Source: Chitinophagaceae bacterium (GTDB lineage Bacteria; Bacteroidota; Bacteroidia; Chitinophagales; Chitinophagaceae). Taken from it: a stretch of DNA of 64,000 nt. Positions 7,268 to 16,219 of this stretch are shown here, in pieces. Both the position numbers and the translations under genes were made by a program. The stretch lies in the NCBI GenBank assembly GCA_023229465.1, contig JALNZE010000010.1:1-64000 (forward strand), read 5' to 3'. Numbering within the stretch: position 1 is the stretch's first letter; each line of letters starts with the position of its first letter. The notes beneath the pieces were generated by a model. It made no database searches and was not told where the DNA came from. It saw only the letters and a list, made by a program, of their open reading frames with translations.

Positions 7268-9853
7268 TTAATACTTTAATTTTAGTTTCCCTTTTCTTCT
7301 GGATATTATTTTTTCAGTTTCAACTGCGAAAAATACAATTGACGAAGCAACACCTACTAAAATAAATTCATTCAGCGTTAATGTTTCAGTTTGAAAAATG
7401 GGTTGTAAAAATGGAGTATAAGTAATTACAACCTGCAGCAGTAATGCTAATATTACCGCTCCTAAAAGCGGCTTATTGGAAAATACCCCTGAGCTAAATA
7501 AAGATTGATTTTCTGAACGTATAGCCATTACATGCCCCAACTGGCTTAGGCATAAAACATTAAAAACAATTGTTTGCCAATGCAGGCCGTGGTTAATTGC
7601 CCACCCCTGAAGCGATAAGGCAATACCTGCCATCAGCATACCTACCCATATCATGTGCAAGCCCCTGCCATTCGCAAACACACTTTGCTGCGGCGGCCGG
7701 GGTGGCCTGCTCATAATATCCTTTTCTGCTTTTTCATAAGATAATGCAATAGCTGGCAAACCATCAGATACTAAGTTTATCCATAAAATATGTATGGGTA
7801 AAAGCGCAACCGGTAAACCAATGATTGGCCCCAGCAATAAAGTCCACAATTCACCGGAGTTGGTAGTCATCATATATTTAATAAACTTAAGGATGTTATC
7901 ATAAATCCTCCTTCCTTCTTTTACCGCTTTTACAATGGTGGAAAAATTATCATCCAGCAAAATCATGTGGGCAGCTTCTTTAGAAACATCTGTACCTGTG
8001 ATACCCATTGCAATACCAATATTTGCCCTTTTTAAAGAAGGGGCATCATTTACGCCATCTCCTGTCATAGCCACATAATGCCCTTTCTGCTGCAGTATTT
8101 TTACAATCTGCAGTTTTTGTTCGGGCGATACCCGTGCATACACTTTTATCTTTTCTACTTTAGCCAAAAAGCTGTCATCATCTAATGCTGCCAATTCCTG
8201 GCCGGTTATTACTATATCTTTTTCGCTGCTTAAAATACCAATGCGTTGTGCAATAGTTTTAGCGGTGAGCGGATGGTCACCGGTTATCATTACGGGAACA
8301 ATACCTGCTGTTTTGCATTGGGCTACCGCATCAATTACTTCCTCCCGGGGTGGGTCAATAATACTAGTTAATCCTAAAAATTGCAAACCGGATTCATGGG
8401 TTACACTATCCGGGTTTTCAGGTAATGCATCCCAATAGCGGCAGGCAAACCCAAGTACACGGTGGCCCTTAGCCGCCATATCATCTACCTGCTGTTGCAG
8501 TTTAGCTGCATCAATATTTACACATCGCCGCAGTAAAATATCAGGGGCACCTTTGGTAAAAGAAATAATTTTATCTTCATAAGCATGAAAAGTTGTCATC
8601 ATTTTCCTTTCGGAATCGAAAGCAATTTCTGCCAGCCGTGGCCAGGTATCCGGTTGTATGTTTTGTTCCCTTGCCACTTCCATCAATGCCACTTCTGTAC
8701 TATCCCCCTTTATATTTTTATCAGCATCTTCAACGGCATCATTATTTAATGCAAATGCCTGCAGCAATAGCATCACTTCCTGCTGATGTTTGATAGGGAC
8801 CAATTCATTTCGTTCGTACAATTTTCCATTTACAAACACCTCCTCTACATGCATTTTATTTTTGGTAAGCGTACCTGTTTTATCGGTGCATATATAGGTA
8901 ACAGAGCCCAACGTTTCTACAGCAGGTAATTTTCTGATAAGACTGTTAAACCTTATCATTCTTCTTGCAGCCAATGCCAGTGAAATTGTAATAACGGCGG
9001 GTAATGCTTCAGGAATTGCTGCAACAGCAAGTGAAATACTGGTGAGTACCATTTTTGTAATATCCTCACCACGCAACCAACCGGCAATAAAAAATAAAAC
9101 GCATAAAAATAACACCATTACAGAAAGTTTTTTTCCAAACGATGCCATGCGTTGCTGCAATGGCGTAAGCGTTTCATCTTCCTGCAGCATTTTGGCAATA
9201 CGCCCCAACTCTGTTTGCATACCGGTATTTATAACAACACCAGTACCCCTGCCATAAGTTACAAACGTACCTTTAAAGGCCATATTCTTCTTGTCTCCAA
9301 CGGGCAAATCATCTGCTTCCAGTACACCAGTGATTTTATCTACGGCATGAGACTCTCCGGTTAATGCCGCTTCTTCAATTTTTAAATTTTTTGATTCAAT
9401 GATGCGTAAGTCTGCCGGTACAGCATTGCCAGCTTCTAATAATACAACATCACCCGGCACCAATTCGGTAGCAGGCAACCAGGTAATGCTGCCATCCCGA
9501 AGTACCCTGGCTTGAGTAACGGCCATTTGTTTTAAAGCCTGCATAGCTTTTTCGGCACGGTACTCCTGAAAAAAACCCAGAATGGCATTTAATAAAACAA
9601 TAATTAAAATAACGATAGTATCAGTAAGGTCGCCAACGATACCGGATATAATTGCCGCTACAAGTAAAATTAAAATCATCACATCTTTAAACTGTGCCAG
9701 CAGCATTGCTACGATACTTTTCTTTTTACCTTCTACTAATTCGTTGGGGCCGGTTTGCAATAATTTTTCCTGGGCTGCATTTGCACTTAAACCCTGTTGG
9801 GTGCTGTTAAGCTGCTTAAAAACATCCTCTATGTTTAATTTGTGCCAGTTCAT
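7268..9853 (-). CDS. P-type cation-transporting ATPase (type II, calcium-like)
   Basis: An 861-aa ion pump of the inner membrane. An N-terminal Cation_ATPase_N region (1-65) is followed by two membrane helices, the actuator domain with LTGES (164-168), helix M4 with the ion-binding PEALP motif (281-285) and the phosphorylation site DKTGTLT with Asp324. The nucleotide-binding domain has FTKGAPD, and the hinge has MTGDGVNDAP. About six C-terminal helices form Cation_ATPase_C. PEALP in M4 and the domain order fit the Ca2+/Mn2+ or Na+ exporting P2 group; the exact ion is uncertain. The gene stands alone, flanked by an IS110 piece downstream and an IS4 piece upstream, which suggests it was caught in a mobile-element-rich segment. 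Confidence 0.92.
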   Translation of the reverse strand: MNWHKLNIEDVFKQLNSTQQGLSANAAQEKLLQTGPNELVEGKKKSIVAMLLAQFKDVMILILLVAAIISGIVGDLTDTIVILIIVLLNAILGFFQEYRAEKAMQALKQMAVTQARVLRDGSITWLPATELVPGDVVLLEAGNAVPADLRIIESKNLKIEEAALTGESHAVDKITGVLEADDLPVGDKKNMAFKGTFVTYGRGTGVVINTGMQTELGRIAKMLQEDETLTPLQQRMASFGKKLSVMVLFLCVLFFIAGWLRGEDITKMVLTSISLAVAAIPEALPAVITISLALAARRMIRFNSLIRKLPAVETLGSVTYICTDKTGTLTKNKMHVEEVFVNGKLYERNELVPIKHQQEVMLLLQAFALNNDAVEDADKNIKGDSTEVALMEVAREQNIQPDTWPRLAEIAFDSERKMMTTFHAYEDKIISFTKGAPDILLRRCVNIDAAKLQQQVDDMAAKGHRVLGFACRYWDALPENPDSVTHESGLQFLGLTSIIDPPREEVIDAVAQCKTAGIVPVMITGDHPLTAKTIAQRIGILSSEKDIVITGQELAALDDDSFLAKVEKIKVYARVSPEQKLQIVKILQQKGHYVAMTGDGVNDAPSLKRANIGIAMGITGTDVSKEAAHMILLDDNFSTIVKAVKEGRRIYDNILKFIKYMMTTNSGELWTLLLGPIIGLPVALLPIHILWINLVSDGLPAIALSYEKAEKDIMSRPPRPPQQSVFANGRGLHMIWVGMLMAGIALSLQGWAINHGLHWQTIVFNVLCLSQLGHVMAIRSENQSLFSSGVFSNKPLLGAVILALLLQVVITYTPFLQPIFQTETLTLNEFILVGVASSIVFFAVETEKIISRRKGKLKLKY

Positions 9854-9947
9854 ATTTTTAAATTATTACTGTCTGGTAAAAAAAATAATAAGGGGTTAGC
9901 CTAAGCGTCCCCCTTATATCATACATTTAATTACCACATTAAATTGT

Positions 9948-10361
9948 ATGCTGCAAAATAACAGTTTTTCCGGACAGCCGGTATTTTCTCAAATAACAGG
10001 CTTAATCAATAAGAAATCTTTTAATCAATTAGTCAGGGAACAGGATGCCGACCGCTATTACAAACGATGTAAATCATGGGAGCATTTTATCTGTATGCCC
10101 TGTTGCATTATGAATAATTGTACTTCATTGCGGGAAGTGACCCAGGGCATTGCAGCCTATGGTGATAAGCTGAACCACCCCGGCATTACCTACACCCCAC
10201 CGAGGAGTACCTTTAGTGAAGCCAATGCAAGAAGGTCTGAGCGTTTCTTTGGCACTGTATATGGTAAACTGTACCGTCATTTAACGTATTCCAAAATGTC
10301 ACCAGGTTGGCAGTCCAAGGCTTTACAAATTGCGTCTAAGGGGCTAATACACGACCCATAA
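9948..10361 (+). pseudogene. IS4-family transposase N-terminal fragment (DUF4372 type)
   Basis: The frame matches the N-terminal DUF4372 region of Bacteroidota IS4 transposases: PVFSQITGLINKKSFNQLVRE, DADRYYKRCKSWEHF, CTSLREVTQG, GDKLNHPGITYTPPRSTFSEANARRSERFFG. The first catalytic Asp and everything after it are lost, and the last codons overlap an unrelated antisense gene fragment. It belongs to the same transposase type as the piece at 4564-4770. Confidence 0.75.
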
Positions 10362-10608
10362 ACCAATCGTCCCAGAGCTATTGTCCCCGTGTTTTAAATC
10401 GTTCACAATTAAAGTTGTTTGCTTGTTGTCGTTTAGGAAAAGTTTGGCTTGTTGGCCCTTTACTTCAATTCTTATTTTTATCCATTCATCCAACCCCATG
10501 TCAGCATATGATTCGTATTCTCCTGGAGCGTCTTTTCTCAGCCTGTCAAATTTGTAGTCGGGGAAGGAGAAATATTGAACCGAACGATTCCGTCTTAGTT
10601 GATTGTCA
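10344..10608 (-). pseudogene. C-terminal fragment of a DUF1080 (LamG-like) domain protein
   Basis: The minus strand reads RRNRSVQYFSFPDYKF, PGEYESYADMGLDEWIKIRIEV and LIVNDLKHGDNSSGTIGLWV before a stop at 10344-10346. This is the typical end of the DUF1080 / 3-keto-disaccharide hydrolase-like beta-sandwich found in many Bacteroidota secreted proteins. No start or signal peptide is present. The fragment follows directly, in another frame, on the broken end of a TOTE-type primase gene, so two unrelated genes were joined here. Confidence 0.65.
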
Positions 10609-11131
10609 GCCGATCAAAACTGGAACCTTTGTCGAACATTGAAAATGCTCCAGATTGTTCAAGTAATGAAATAAAAACTTTTCTACTTCTGATTGCCGGA
10701 TAGGGTTGTTCAAAGAATAGCCAAACATGACCACCATTTCCCGAACGGGAACGCTCTAAATATGCAGGGAATCCTTTAGCCTGACAAGATTTGATAAATG
10801 ATTTGACTTCGGCTATCCAGTTTTCTTTGTCAAAATCAGCAACTAAGAACCATGATGAGTTATCTGAAAGCAAAGGATAAATGCCGATAAGTTGTTCACC
10901 GTTTAAATGTTTTGCAATTTCCTTATCAGTTAGCTTTAAATAAGTTTTGTCTTTGTAATTCTGGAAAGTGCCTCCTTTTATTTTATGGGCCCGATACATA
11001 TACGGGTCATAGAAATACGCAGGCATATAACCACTTTTAGTTTCTTTCTCCCATCGAACTGCAAATACATCTTCTCTGCCTTTAAAAACAGATTTGAAGA
11101 GTTGAATTTGATTAGGGAAATTTTCATCCAT
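10595..11131 (-). pseudogene. Truncated TOTE-type archaeo-eukaryotic primase domain protein
   Basis: About 178 codons match the AEP primase domain of TOTE conflict-system proteins. Visible elements are the VRWEKETKSGYMPAY segment, the catalytic DxD-like acidic motif in VADFDKENW, and the S-x-H-like motif in SRSGNGGHVWLFFE, followed by the helix ending DKGSSFDRL. Complete family members are several times longer and carry helicase and nuclease modules, all missing here. The frame breaks into DUF1080-like sequence about 20 bases before the stop. A longer frame starts nine codons upstream, but the ATG at 11131 (MDENFPNQ) fits better. Confidence 0.65.
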
Positions 11132-11236
11132 ATTTCTTTTCGTTATAGAAGTGGCCAATGTATTGAGCCAACTGGGCCAACCTCGGATTGATGCAATTGA
11201 GTCAATTATGAGTCCTTCATGAGTCGTTTGAGTCGT

Positions 11237-12568
11237 TTATGAGTCGTTCAAAGTATAGCTGGTTCCAGACCCGGTAATTCCTTTCCGACGCAATATTTTA
11301 AATTTTTCGACAAGCTCTTTCAAATCACGGGTTGCGGTTTGCCTTGATATACCATTTATCTCCTGGTATTCTGTATTGGTTATACTACCTTTTTCAAGTA
11401 AATAAAGAACAGCCCCCAACTGCCTTCCGTTCAGGTTCATTTTTTTAAGTTGTTCAGCACTATACTTGTTTTTAAATAGGGTTACTAATATGCCACCATC
11501 CTGCTCAATAATTTCAGGGTCAGGTAATCCTGCTTCTTTACAGGTGCTGATGATTTTTAATGTGCCGCTTCCCCATGCATCAATGTAGCCACCTTTGAAA
11601 CATACATCGGCTATTAATAAATTTCTTGGTCGTGATGGATGCTGCCGTTTGAGTGAATCCAAACTGATGCCAGCAGGTAATTCGCCTTCGTTCCAGATAT
11701 TAAAGTGGTTGTCGAACATACGCATCTGAACCACAGAAGAACCTAAGTAATTTCTATGGACTAATGCATTGAGCAACATTTCACGTAGTGCTGCAATAGG
11801 ATATTCACCTTTCTCAATCCTTTGCATTCCTTCAAATGAAATAGCACGGGTAAAAAACTTCCGGTTTAATTGTTCCATCACTTCTTTCAGTAAATAAACA
11901 ATATTGCCTTCCACTGTCTCCTGGAATCTAATGTCACTGCTGTCTTTTCCAAAGCGGCCAATTTTTACAACACAATTATTGAAAAACTTCGCCGGGTTCG
12001 TTCCAAACAAAACAATGGCTGCTCTTTTAATGTTACCGCTATCATCTGTCAAACGAAGTTTGGCAATCAAATCTGCTTTGCTTAATCCTTCCACATCTGA
12101 AATTCTGCCTGCATGAAGTGATGCTGCTATATATGATTTTAAACTGGCCTCATCAATATCGTCAAGGGTAGCCGTGGGCTCACTAACCTCATCCCATGTC
12201 TTACCGCTTTTGCGAAGTAAATAATCGGTGAGTGCTGCGCCAATCAATTCTTGTTTGGTGCTGCCGCTACGGTAATAATATCTTCCACGCAAAGAGATAG
12301 GCACTGCATAAGGCTGTGTAATTATTTCAAGAAAGTACAAGCCTTTTTCTTCATGCAGGTTTACATCAACCAAAATACCCATCAGGTCTTTTACCTTGTT
12401 GGGTATTTCATCCATTAGCTTTTTGTAATCACTAATGCCAATTACTTTGCCGTTATCATCTTTGCCAATAAATATTACACCACCTTGGGCATTGGCAAAA
12501 CCACAAACCCATTTCAGGTAATCATCGTGCCAGCTTTGCTTGTATTCTATGTTTTGTTGTTCAGGCAT
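11237..12568 (-). CDS. AlbA_2 (Schlafen-type) ATP-binding protein
   Basis: A 443-aa protein of the COG2865 type. The N-terminal AlbA_2/Schlafen domain spans about 1-120 (EYKQSWHDDYLKWVCGFANAQGG and GYYYRSGSTKQEL-type segments). A GHKL-like ATP-binding region (HATPase_c_4) follows with ALREMLLNALVHRNY around residue 270, and a C-terminal winged helix contains NGISRQTATRDLKELV. Such proteins act as regulators or as parts of defence islands; the precise role is unknown. A longer frame begins at 12628, but homologues of this type start at MPEQQNIEYKQ, so 12568 is chosen. It is intact although its neighbours on both sides are broken defence-like genes. Confidence 0.85.
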   Translation of the reverse strand: MPEQQNIEYKQSWHDDYLKWVCGFANAQGGVIFIGKDDNGKVIGISDYKKLMDEIPNKVKDLMGILVDVNLHEEKGLYFLEIITQPYAVPISLRGRYYYRSGSTKQELIGAALTDYLLRKSGKTWDEVSEPTATLDDIDEASLKSYIAASLHAGRISDVEGLSKADLIAKLRLTDDSGNIKRAAIVLFGTNPAKFFNNCVVKIGRFGKDSSDIRFQETVEGNIVYLLKEVMEQLNRKFFTRAISFEGMQRIEKGEYPIAALREMLLNALVHRNYLGSSVVQMRMFDNHFNIWNEGELPAGISLDSLKRQHPSRPRNLLIADVCFKGGYIDAWGSGTLKIISTCKEAGLPDPEIIEQDGGILVTLFKNKYSAEQLKKMNLNGRQLGAVLYLLEKGSITNTEYQEINGISRQTATRDLKELVEKFKILRRKGITGSGTSYTLNDS

Positions 12569-12634
12569 TTTTTTGTTTTGTGCGGCTTGCAAATGCGTAT
12601 GACTGCGAAAGGTTGGCAATTTATGCATTGTTTA

Positions 12635-12926
12635 CTATAGTGATTCAATAAACTCTTTTATATTTTTCCAAGTCCATTCTTTACAAGTCAGACCATACAT
12701 ATTGTCTGGTTTGTCAGAGTATGTTCTTGTAAATTCCAATTAAAGGAATTTTCTCATCTTTTGCGCAATCAATTTCCCATAGTTCACCCTCTGCTTTTTT
12801 TGTATTCTTTGAAATCAAAGTAATAACACCATCACAACCCTTAATTCTCGTTCTGCAATTCGTTTTCCATTTCTCGTCAAATGGTTCCTTAATTAACCAC
12901 TGAACTCGCTTTTTTGCAAACCCCAT
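12635..12926 (-). pseudogene. TIR-like (ThsB/DUF1863-type) protein fragment with frameshift
   Basis: The first frame encodes IKEPFDEKWKTNCRTRIKGCDGVITLISKNT and AEGELWEIDCAKDEKIPLIGIY, matching the C-terminal half of the TIR-like MTH538/DUF1863 fold used by ThsB of Thoeris. A frameshift near 12720 moves the rest (DNMYGLTCKEWTWKNIKEFIESL) into another frame, ending at TAG 12635-12637. The N-terminal strand and glycine loop of the domain are missing, and an unrelated gene end lies directly upstream. It is probably dead. Confidence 0.6.
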
Positions 12927-12949
12927 GTTGCGAAGGGATTAGGGTGTAG

Positions 12950-13307
12950 CTACTCTCCGGCCTCTCTCGATGCAAGCAATTCGATTTCAATTGAGAGTCT
13001 GAAATCTGTTTCTCTCATCTTTTGAAGTACAGGTTTAATACTTGGGATAACACCATTTAACTTTGCCCGAACAATTACGCCAATTGTTCCGGTAACGTGT
13101 AAGCCCAACTGGTCTGCAATTTTTCTTGCTTTGAAATCGTCGAGAAAATGGTACAATCGGGAGTTTCAAGTGCCAATGCTATTGCACTAGATTCTCCTTT
13201 ATCAATTTGCATTTCCAACAACTGCTGCCTATACTTATCGGAAACAGGATGAATCGAAACCCAATCAGGTAATTGTTCACCGAATTCGGTTGGTAAGATT
13301 AATTTAT
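12950..13307 (-). pseudogene. DUF3368 PIN-like protein, frameshifted
   Basis: Two overlapping frames together read as a DUF3368 protein. The upstream frame gives LPTEFGEQLPDWVSIHPVSDKYRQQ and GESSAIALALETPDCTIF. After a single-base frameshift near 13150 the second frame gives FLDDFKARKIADQLGLHVTGTIG and continues to a stop at 12950. The acidic residues of the PIN-type active site (E in GESSA, DD in LDDFKARK) are retained but split by the shift. The N-terminal strand with the first Asp is missing. Members usually act as toxins or RNases with a small antitoxin; none is seen here. Confidence 0.65.
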
Positions 13308-13399
13308 GGATGGTTTGGCAATCTTTCGCACAACGACCAAGGCTTTAAGATTATAGGTCAAAGTCGTGGTATTCATACCAAATATCTTAGAGTTATTGT

Positions 13400-13810
13400 A
13401 ATAAAAAGGCCGGTTTCAGAGAACCGGTTTTTCGGTTTTCCTGTGATAACCTCTTTAAAGTTAGTGTTTCACCTTTTTATTCCCCATTTTATTGATCATT
13501 TATTTTCGCCGGCTCATATCTTTCCCTATACATCTTTCAATGTTACCGCCGGTTGCCCATAAAATTGATACCCTTTTTTCAATATTACCCATCATCCCCC
13601 CTTCTTCCATGGCTCATACACCAAAAGTAACTCCATCGTATTTCTATTACAGCAGGGGCACTGCATTACATTTATCCCATACTGTTCTCTCAGACGCATT
13701 TGCATGGATATTTTTACCAGCCCTTTGTGTAAGGGCAGTTTCATATTGGCAAGTACCGCATTAATACAGTGCCGCCTGTTCCTGTTAGCAAGGCAGCGGT
13801 TCGGCTTTTC
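13400..13810 (-). mobile_element. Remnant of an IS91-like element (transposase 3' end)
   Basis: This stretch aligns with the transposase end of the two larger IS91-like copies. It starts with the GGTTTCAGAGAACCG hairpin word and continues through the common untranslated region into the last 70 or so codons of the HUH transposase (antisense). It stops matching near 13810, so most of the transposase, the recombinase and the terminal hairpin are missing. Confidence 0.75.
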
Positions 13811-13867
13811 GTTATGTAGGTTATGACAACTATTGATTTTGATACTATTAAATCCTGTTTCATTTTT

Positions 13868-14416
13868 TCAAATTGTTTGTTTTGCTATTTTTAAAAGTTC
13901 ATTCGTTGTTTTCCAGTTTCTTGTTGTTGCTCCGACTTTTAGTTTAGCTTCCAAAAAATTGTTAGTCAGTTTTGTTCTCCCGTATCCGTTCGGGCAATAC
14001 AGGTAAACAGCATTGTCGGAAAAAAATATTTCTTCTCCGTTCTGTTTTTTATCTTCTATTGTCTTGTGGTCGTAATGTTCAGGTTTTGAAGATAGAAACG
14101 TTACGTGCAAAAAAGTTTGATCTTTGTTGGGGTCTTTTAAAAACGGATTATTGTCAATTACTTGTTTTAGTTTGTCAATGGTCAATACGATTACAGGCAC
14201 TTCAAATCCAAAGTCTTTTTCGATTTGTCGGGATATTTTTTGTTCCAAGTTGTTAAGTTCAATATCGTTCCCCGCAAAAATGACGTTTCCGCTCTGCACA
14301 TAAGTCGTTACGTCATGAAATCCCAAATTTTCATACGACTTCCGTAAAGCGTCCATTTTAATAAGTTTCTGTCCGCTTACGTTAATTCCCCTTACTATTG
14401 AAATGTATGTTGTCAT
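13868..14416 (-). CDS. DUF1697 domain protein
   Basis: A 182-aa protein beginning TTYISIVRGINVSGQKLIKMDALR and continuing with YVQSGNVIFAG, the two hallmark segments of DUF1697, at full family length. Function is unknown. Its upstream flank (14441-14448, CCGCCAAC) is a cassette-type core word that now abuts a solo IS91 terminal hairpin. The gene is therefore probably an old cassette of the array. Confidence 0.85.
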   Translation of the reverse strand: MTTYISIVRGINVSGQKLIKMDALRKSYENLGFHDVTTYVQSGNVIFAGNDIELNNLEQKISRQIEKDFGFEVPVIVLTIDKLKQVIDNNPFLKDPNKDQTFLHVTFLSSKPEHYDHKTIEDKKQNGEEIFFSDNAVYLYCPNGYGRTKLTNNFLEAKLKVGATTRNWKTTNELLKIAKQTI

Positions 14417-14448
14417 TATTATGCAGGTTTCTCACTATTACCGCCAAC

Positions 14449-14560
14449 AATAAGAAAAGTATCCGCAAGGCCCCCCAATTAAAGCCCCGGATCAGCAAGC
14501 TGTAACGGGGCTTTGTGGTATACTTTTGTGTTGACCCACCTCGCCGTAATCTTGCTATTG
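14449..14560. repeat. Solo terminal hairpin of the IS91-like element
   Basis: The sequence repeats the oriIS-side end of the copies at 25963 and 31030: AATAAGAAAAGTATCCGC, a GC-rich inverted pair, TGTGGTATACTTTTGTGTTGAC and CGCCGTAATCTTGC. The two arms (AAAAGTATCC and GGTATACTTTT, with CCCC/GGGG inside) form a long imperfect hairpin. No transposase follows. As in the full copies, the end abuts a cassette core word ending in AAC (14446-14448). Confidence 0.75.
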
Positions 14561-14628
14561 TAGTCGGCAACTGACAATGCAGAGATTTTCGTAATTAGGA
14601 ATACACAAATTTTGGCAACAAGGAATAC

Positions 14629-14760
14629 ACAACTGGGGGTCATAGAAATCCGTCCGCCCCGGCTAACTGAAGCTAAATTTATAAACAAAAGTTGATGATT
14701 TGCACATAGCTAAATAGTATTCCGTCTGCCCCCATTTTTACACAGTTCATGTTAGCTGGC
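14629..14760. repeat. Cassette-type palindromic site (site b)
   Basis: The arms AACTGGGGGT (14631-14640) and GCCCCCATTTTTACACAGTT (ending at 14747) pair, and the right boundary word is GTTAGCTGGC (14751-14760). The centre has ATAAACAAAAGTTGATGATTT, a variant of the central segment shared by the other long sites. Just upstream a short direct repeat AGGAATACACAA occurs twice. The site lies between DUF1697 and the M20 peptidase gene. Confidence 0.65.
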
Positions 14761-14767
14761 GTTTTTT

Positions 14768-16063
14768 TTAGTTTTCATTTAGTCTTTCGAGAATTAAGGA
14801 AACAAAATTTTTGACTCCTGTTCTTATACACTCTTCATCAACTTTAAAATTTGGAGCATGATTCATTGCTATAATTCCTTTTTCAATATTGGAACCTCCA
14901 AGAAAGAAGTAAACACCAGGAATTTTTTGTTGAAAATATGCAAAATCATCATTAAAAAAGGGAACTTGACCGTAATCGGTAATGACGAACCCTTTTCCAT
15001 AAATATTGTCAAGTATTTTTACTGCAATGTTCGTTAATTTTTTGTCATTAATAACTGTTGGGTTTTCTTGTACAAATGAAATGGAAAGCAGTTGGTCTTT
15101 ATAATCGCCGGCTTCTATTACTTGTTTAATTTTAGGAATGATGTTTTTCAGATTAGATGAATTGGTCTCGTACAAATTCGCTTCTAGGAAGAGTTTATTA
15201 TTTTCAGAATAGTTGGTAAAATTCTCATCCATTATTAAGTAATCTTTGAAAATTGTATTGGGGTTTATAAGTCCGGTTTGGGGGTCACCAATATTTTGTA
15301 TTTCCCAAGGCTTACTGCCAGTTCTGGCACGAGATAAAAGGCTGTGGATTTTTTTTGTTAGTTCTTTTGCTTGTTCATTGGTCAACTCGTTTTTTAGTTT
15401 AACTCTTATTCTTTTTTGATATGCAAATATTTCATTCGGTTTAACCATTATTTGCCCAACTGGTAATGCAGTTACATGCAATCCATAAATTTCGTCAGGA
15501 TGTATTTTGGAAAGCAAACCACTACTAATCATACTTTTTGCTCCAATAAATGTTTCTTCTTCAGGTTGAAATATAAAATATACCGTTCCATTTAAAGATT
15601 TTTTATTTTTTGAAAGGATTTCAGCTATTCCCAGTGCAATTGCCATATGTATATCGTGACCACAACCATGCTGAATTCCTTTTACTTTAGATTTGAAATC
15701 AACTTTATCAGGAAAGTCATTTGGAAGTGCATCCATTTCGGCTCGCCAAGCTATTTTTTTACCTTTTTTTTCTCCCCTTAAAATCCCTACAATACCGTAA
15801 CCATAAATTTCTGTTTCAACTTCTAGTCCTAAGTCAAGTAAATATTGTTTTATAATTTTTTGTGTGCTTATTTCGTTACCTGCCAATTCGGGATTTTCAT
15901 GAAGGTCTCTCCTGATTTCAACTAGCTTGTTAAAAATGTTATCAGTTTCGAGTTTAATAGATTCACGAGTTAAGGTCTCTTTTGTGTTTTGTTGGCAATT
16001 AGCTTTTTGTTGGCAAGCAACAACGATTACCAATGATAAGTATAATAGAAATTGTGTTTTCAT
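14768..16063 (-). CDS. M20 family metallopeptidase / amidohydrolase lipoprotein
   Basis: A 431-aa protein of the M20D (hippurate hydrolase, IAA-amino acid hydrolase) type. It starts with a lipoprotein signal (LYLSLVIVVAC, lipobox Cys near 17). The metal-binding HGCGHDIHMA motif and FQPEEE contain metal ligands and the general base, and a dimerisation domain separates the two halves of the catalytic domain. It probably cleaves an N-acyl amino acid in the periplasm. A longer frame starts at 16081, but those codons overlap the cassette boundary, so the ATG at 16063 is used. The unit is flanked by GTTAGCTGGC and GCCACTAAC, which match with one indel. Confidence 0.88.
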   Translation of the reverse strand: MKTQFLLYLSLVIVVACQQKANCQQNTKETLTRESIKLETDNIFNKLVEIRRDLHENPELAGNEISTQKIIKQYLLDLGLEVETEIYGYGIVGILRGEKKGKKIAWRAEMDALPNDFPDKVDFKSKVKGIQHGCGHDIHMAIALGIAEILSKNKKSLNGTVYFIFQPEEETFIGAKSMISSGLLSKIHPDEIYGLHVTALPVGQIMVKPNEIFAYQKRIRVKLKNELTNEQAKELTKKIHSLLSRARTGSKPWEIQNIGDPQTGLINPNTIFKDYLIMDENFTNYSENNKLFLEANLYETNSSNLKNIIPKIKQVIEAGDYKDQLLSISFVQENPTVINDKKLTNIAVKILDNIYGKGFVITDYGQVPFFNDDFAYFQQKIPGVYFFLGGSNIEKGIIAMNHAPNFKVDEECIRTGVKNFVSLILERLNEN

Positions 16064-16083
16064 CTTTAGCGTTTTGTCCAAAT

Positions 16084-16219
16084 GCCACTAACGGTTTACA
16101 GATTTGTGATGGGCGGGCTTTTTAGCACAAATGTTGATGCGGAGAACTGCACTTTCTGTAACCACAAAACTGTCTGCGGAGCACGAAACCCCGCCTATTG
16201 CAAATGTGCTGTTAGTGGC
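16084..16219. repeat. Cassette-type palindromic site (site c)
   Basis: A 136 bp site from GCCACTAAC (16084-16092) to GTTAGTGGC (16211-16219). The arms pair through ATTTGTGATGGGCGGG on the left and CCCCGCCTATTGCAAATG on the right. It differs in sequence from the other families, but its right arm recurs in site d. Its right end overlaps the stop codon of the FMN reductase gene. Confidence 0.8.
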
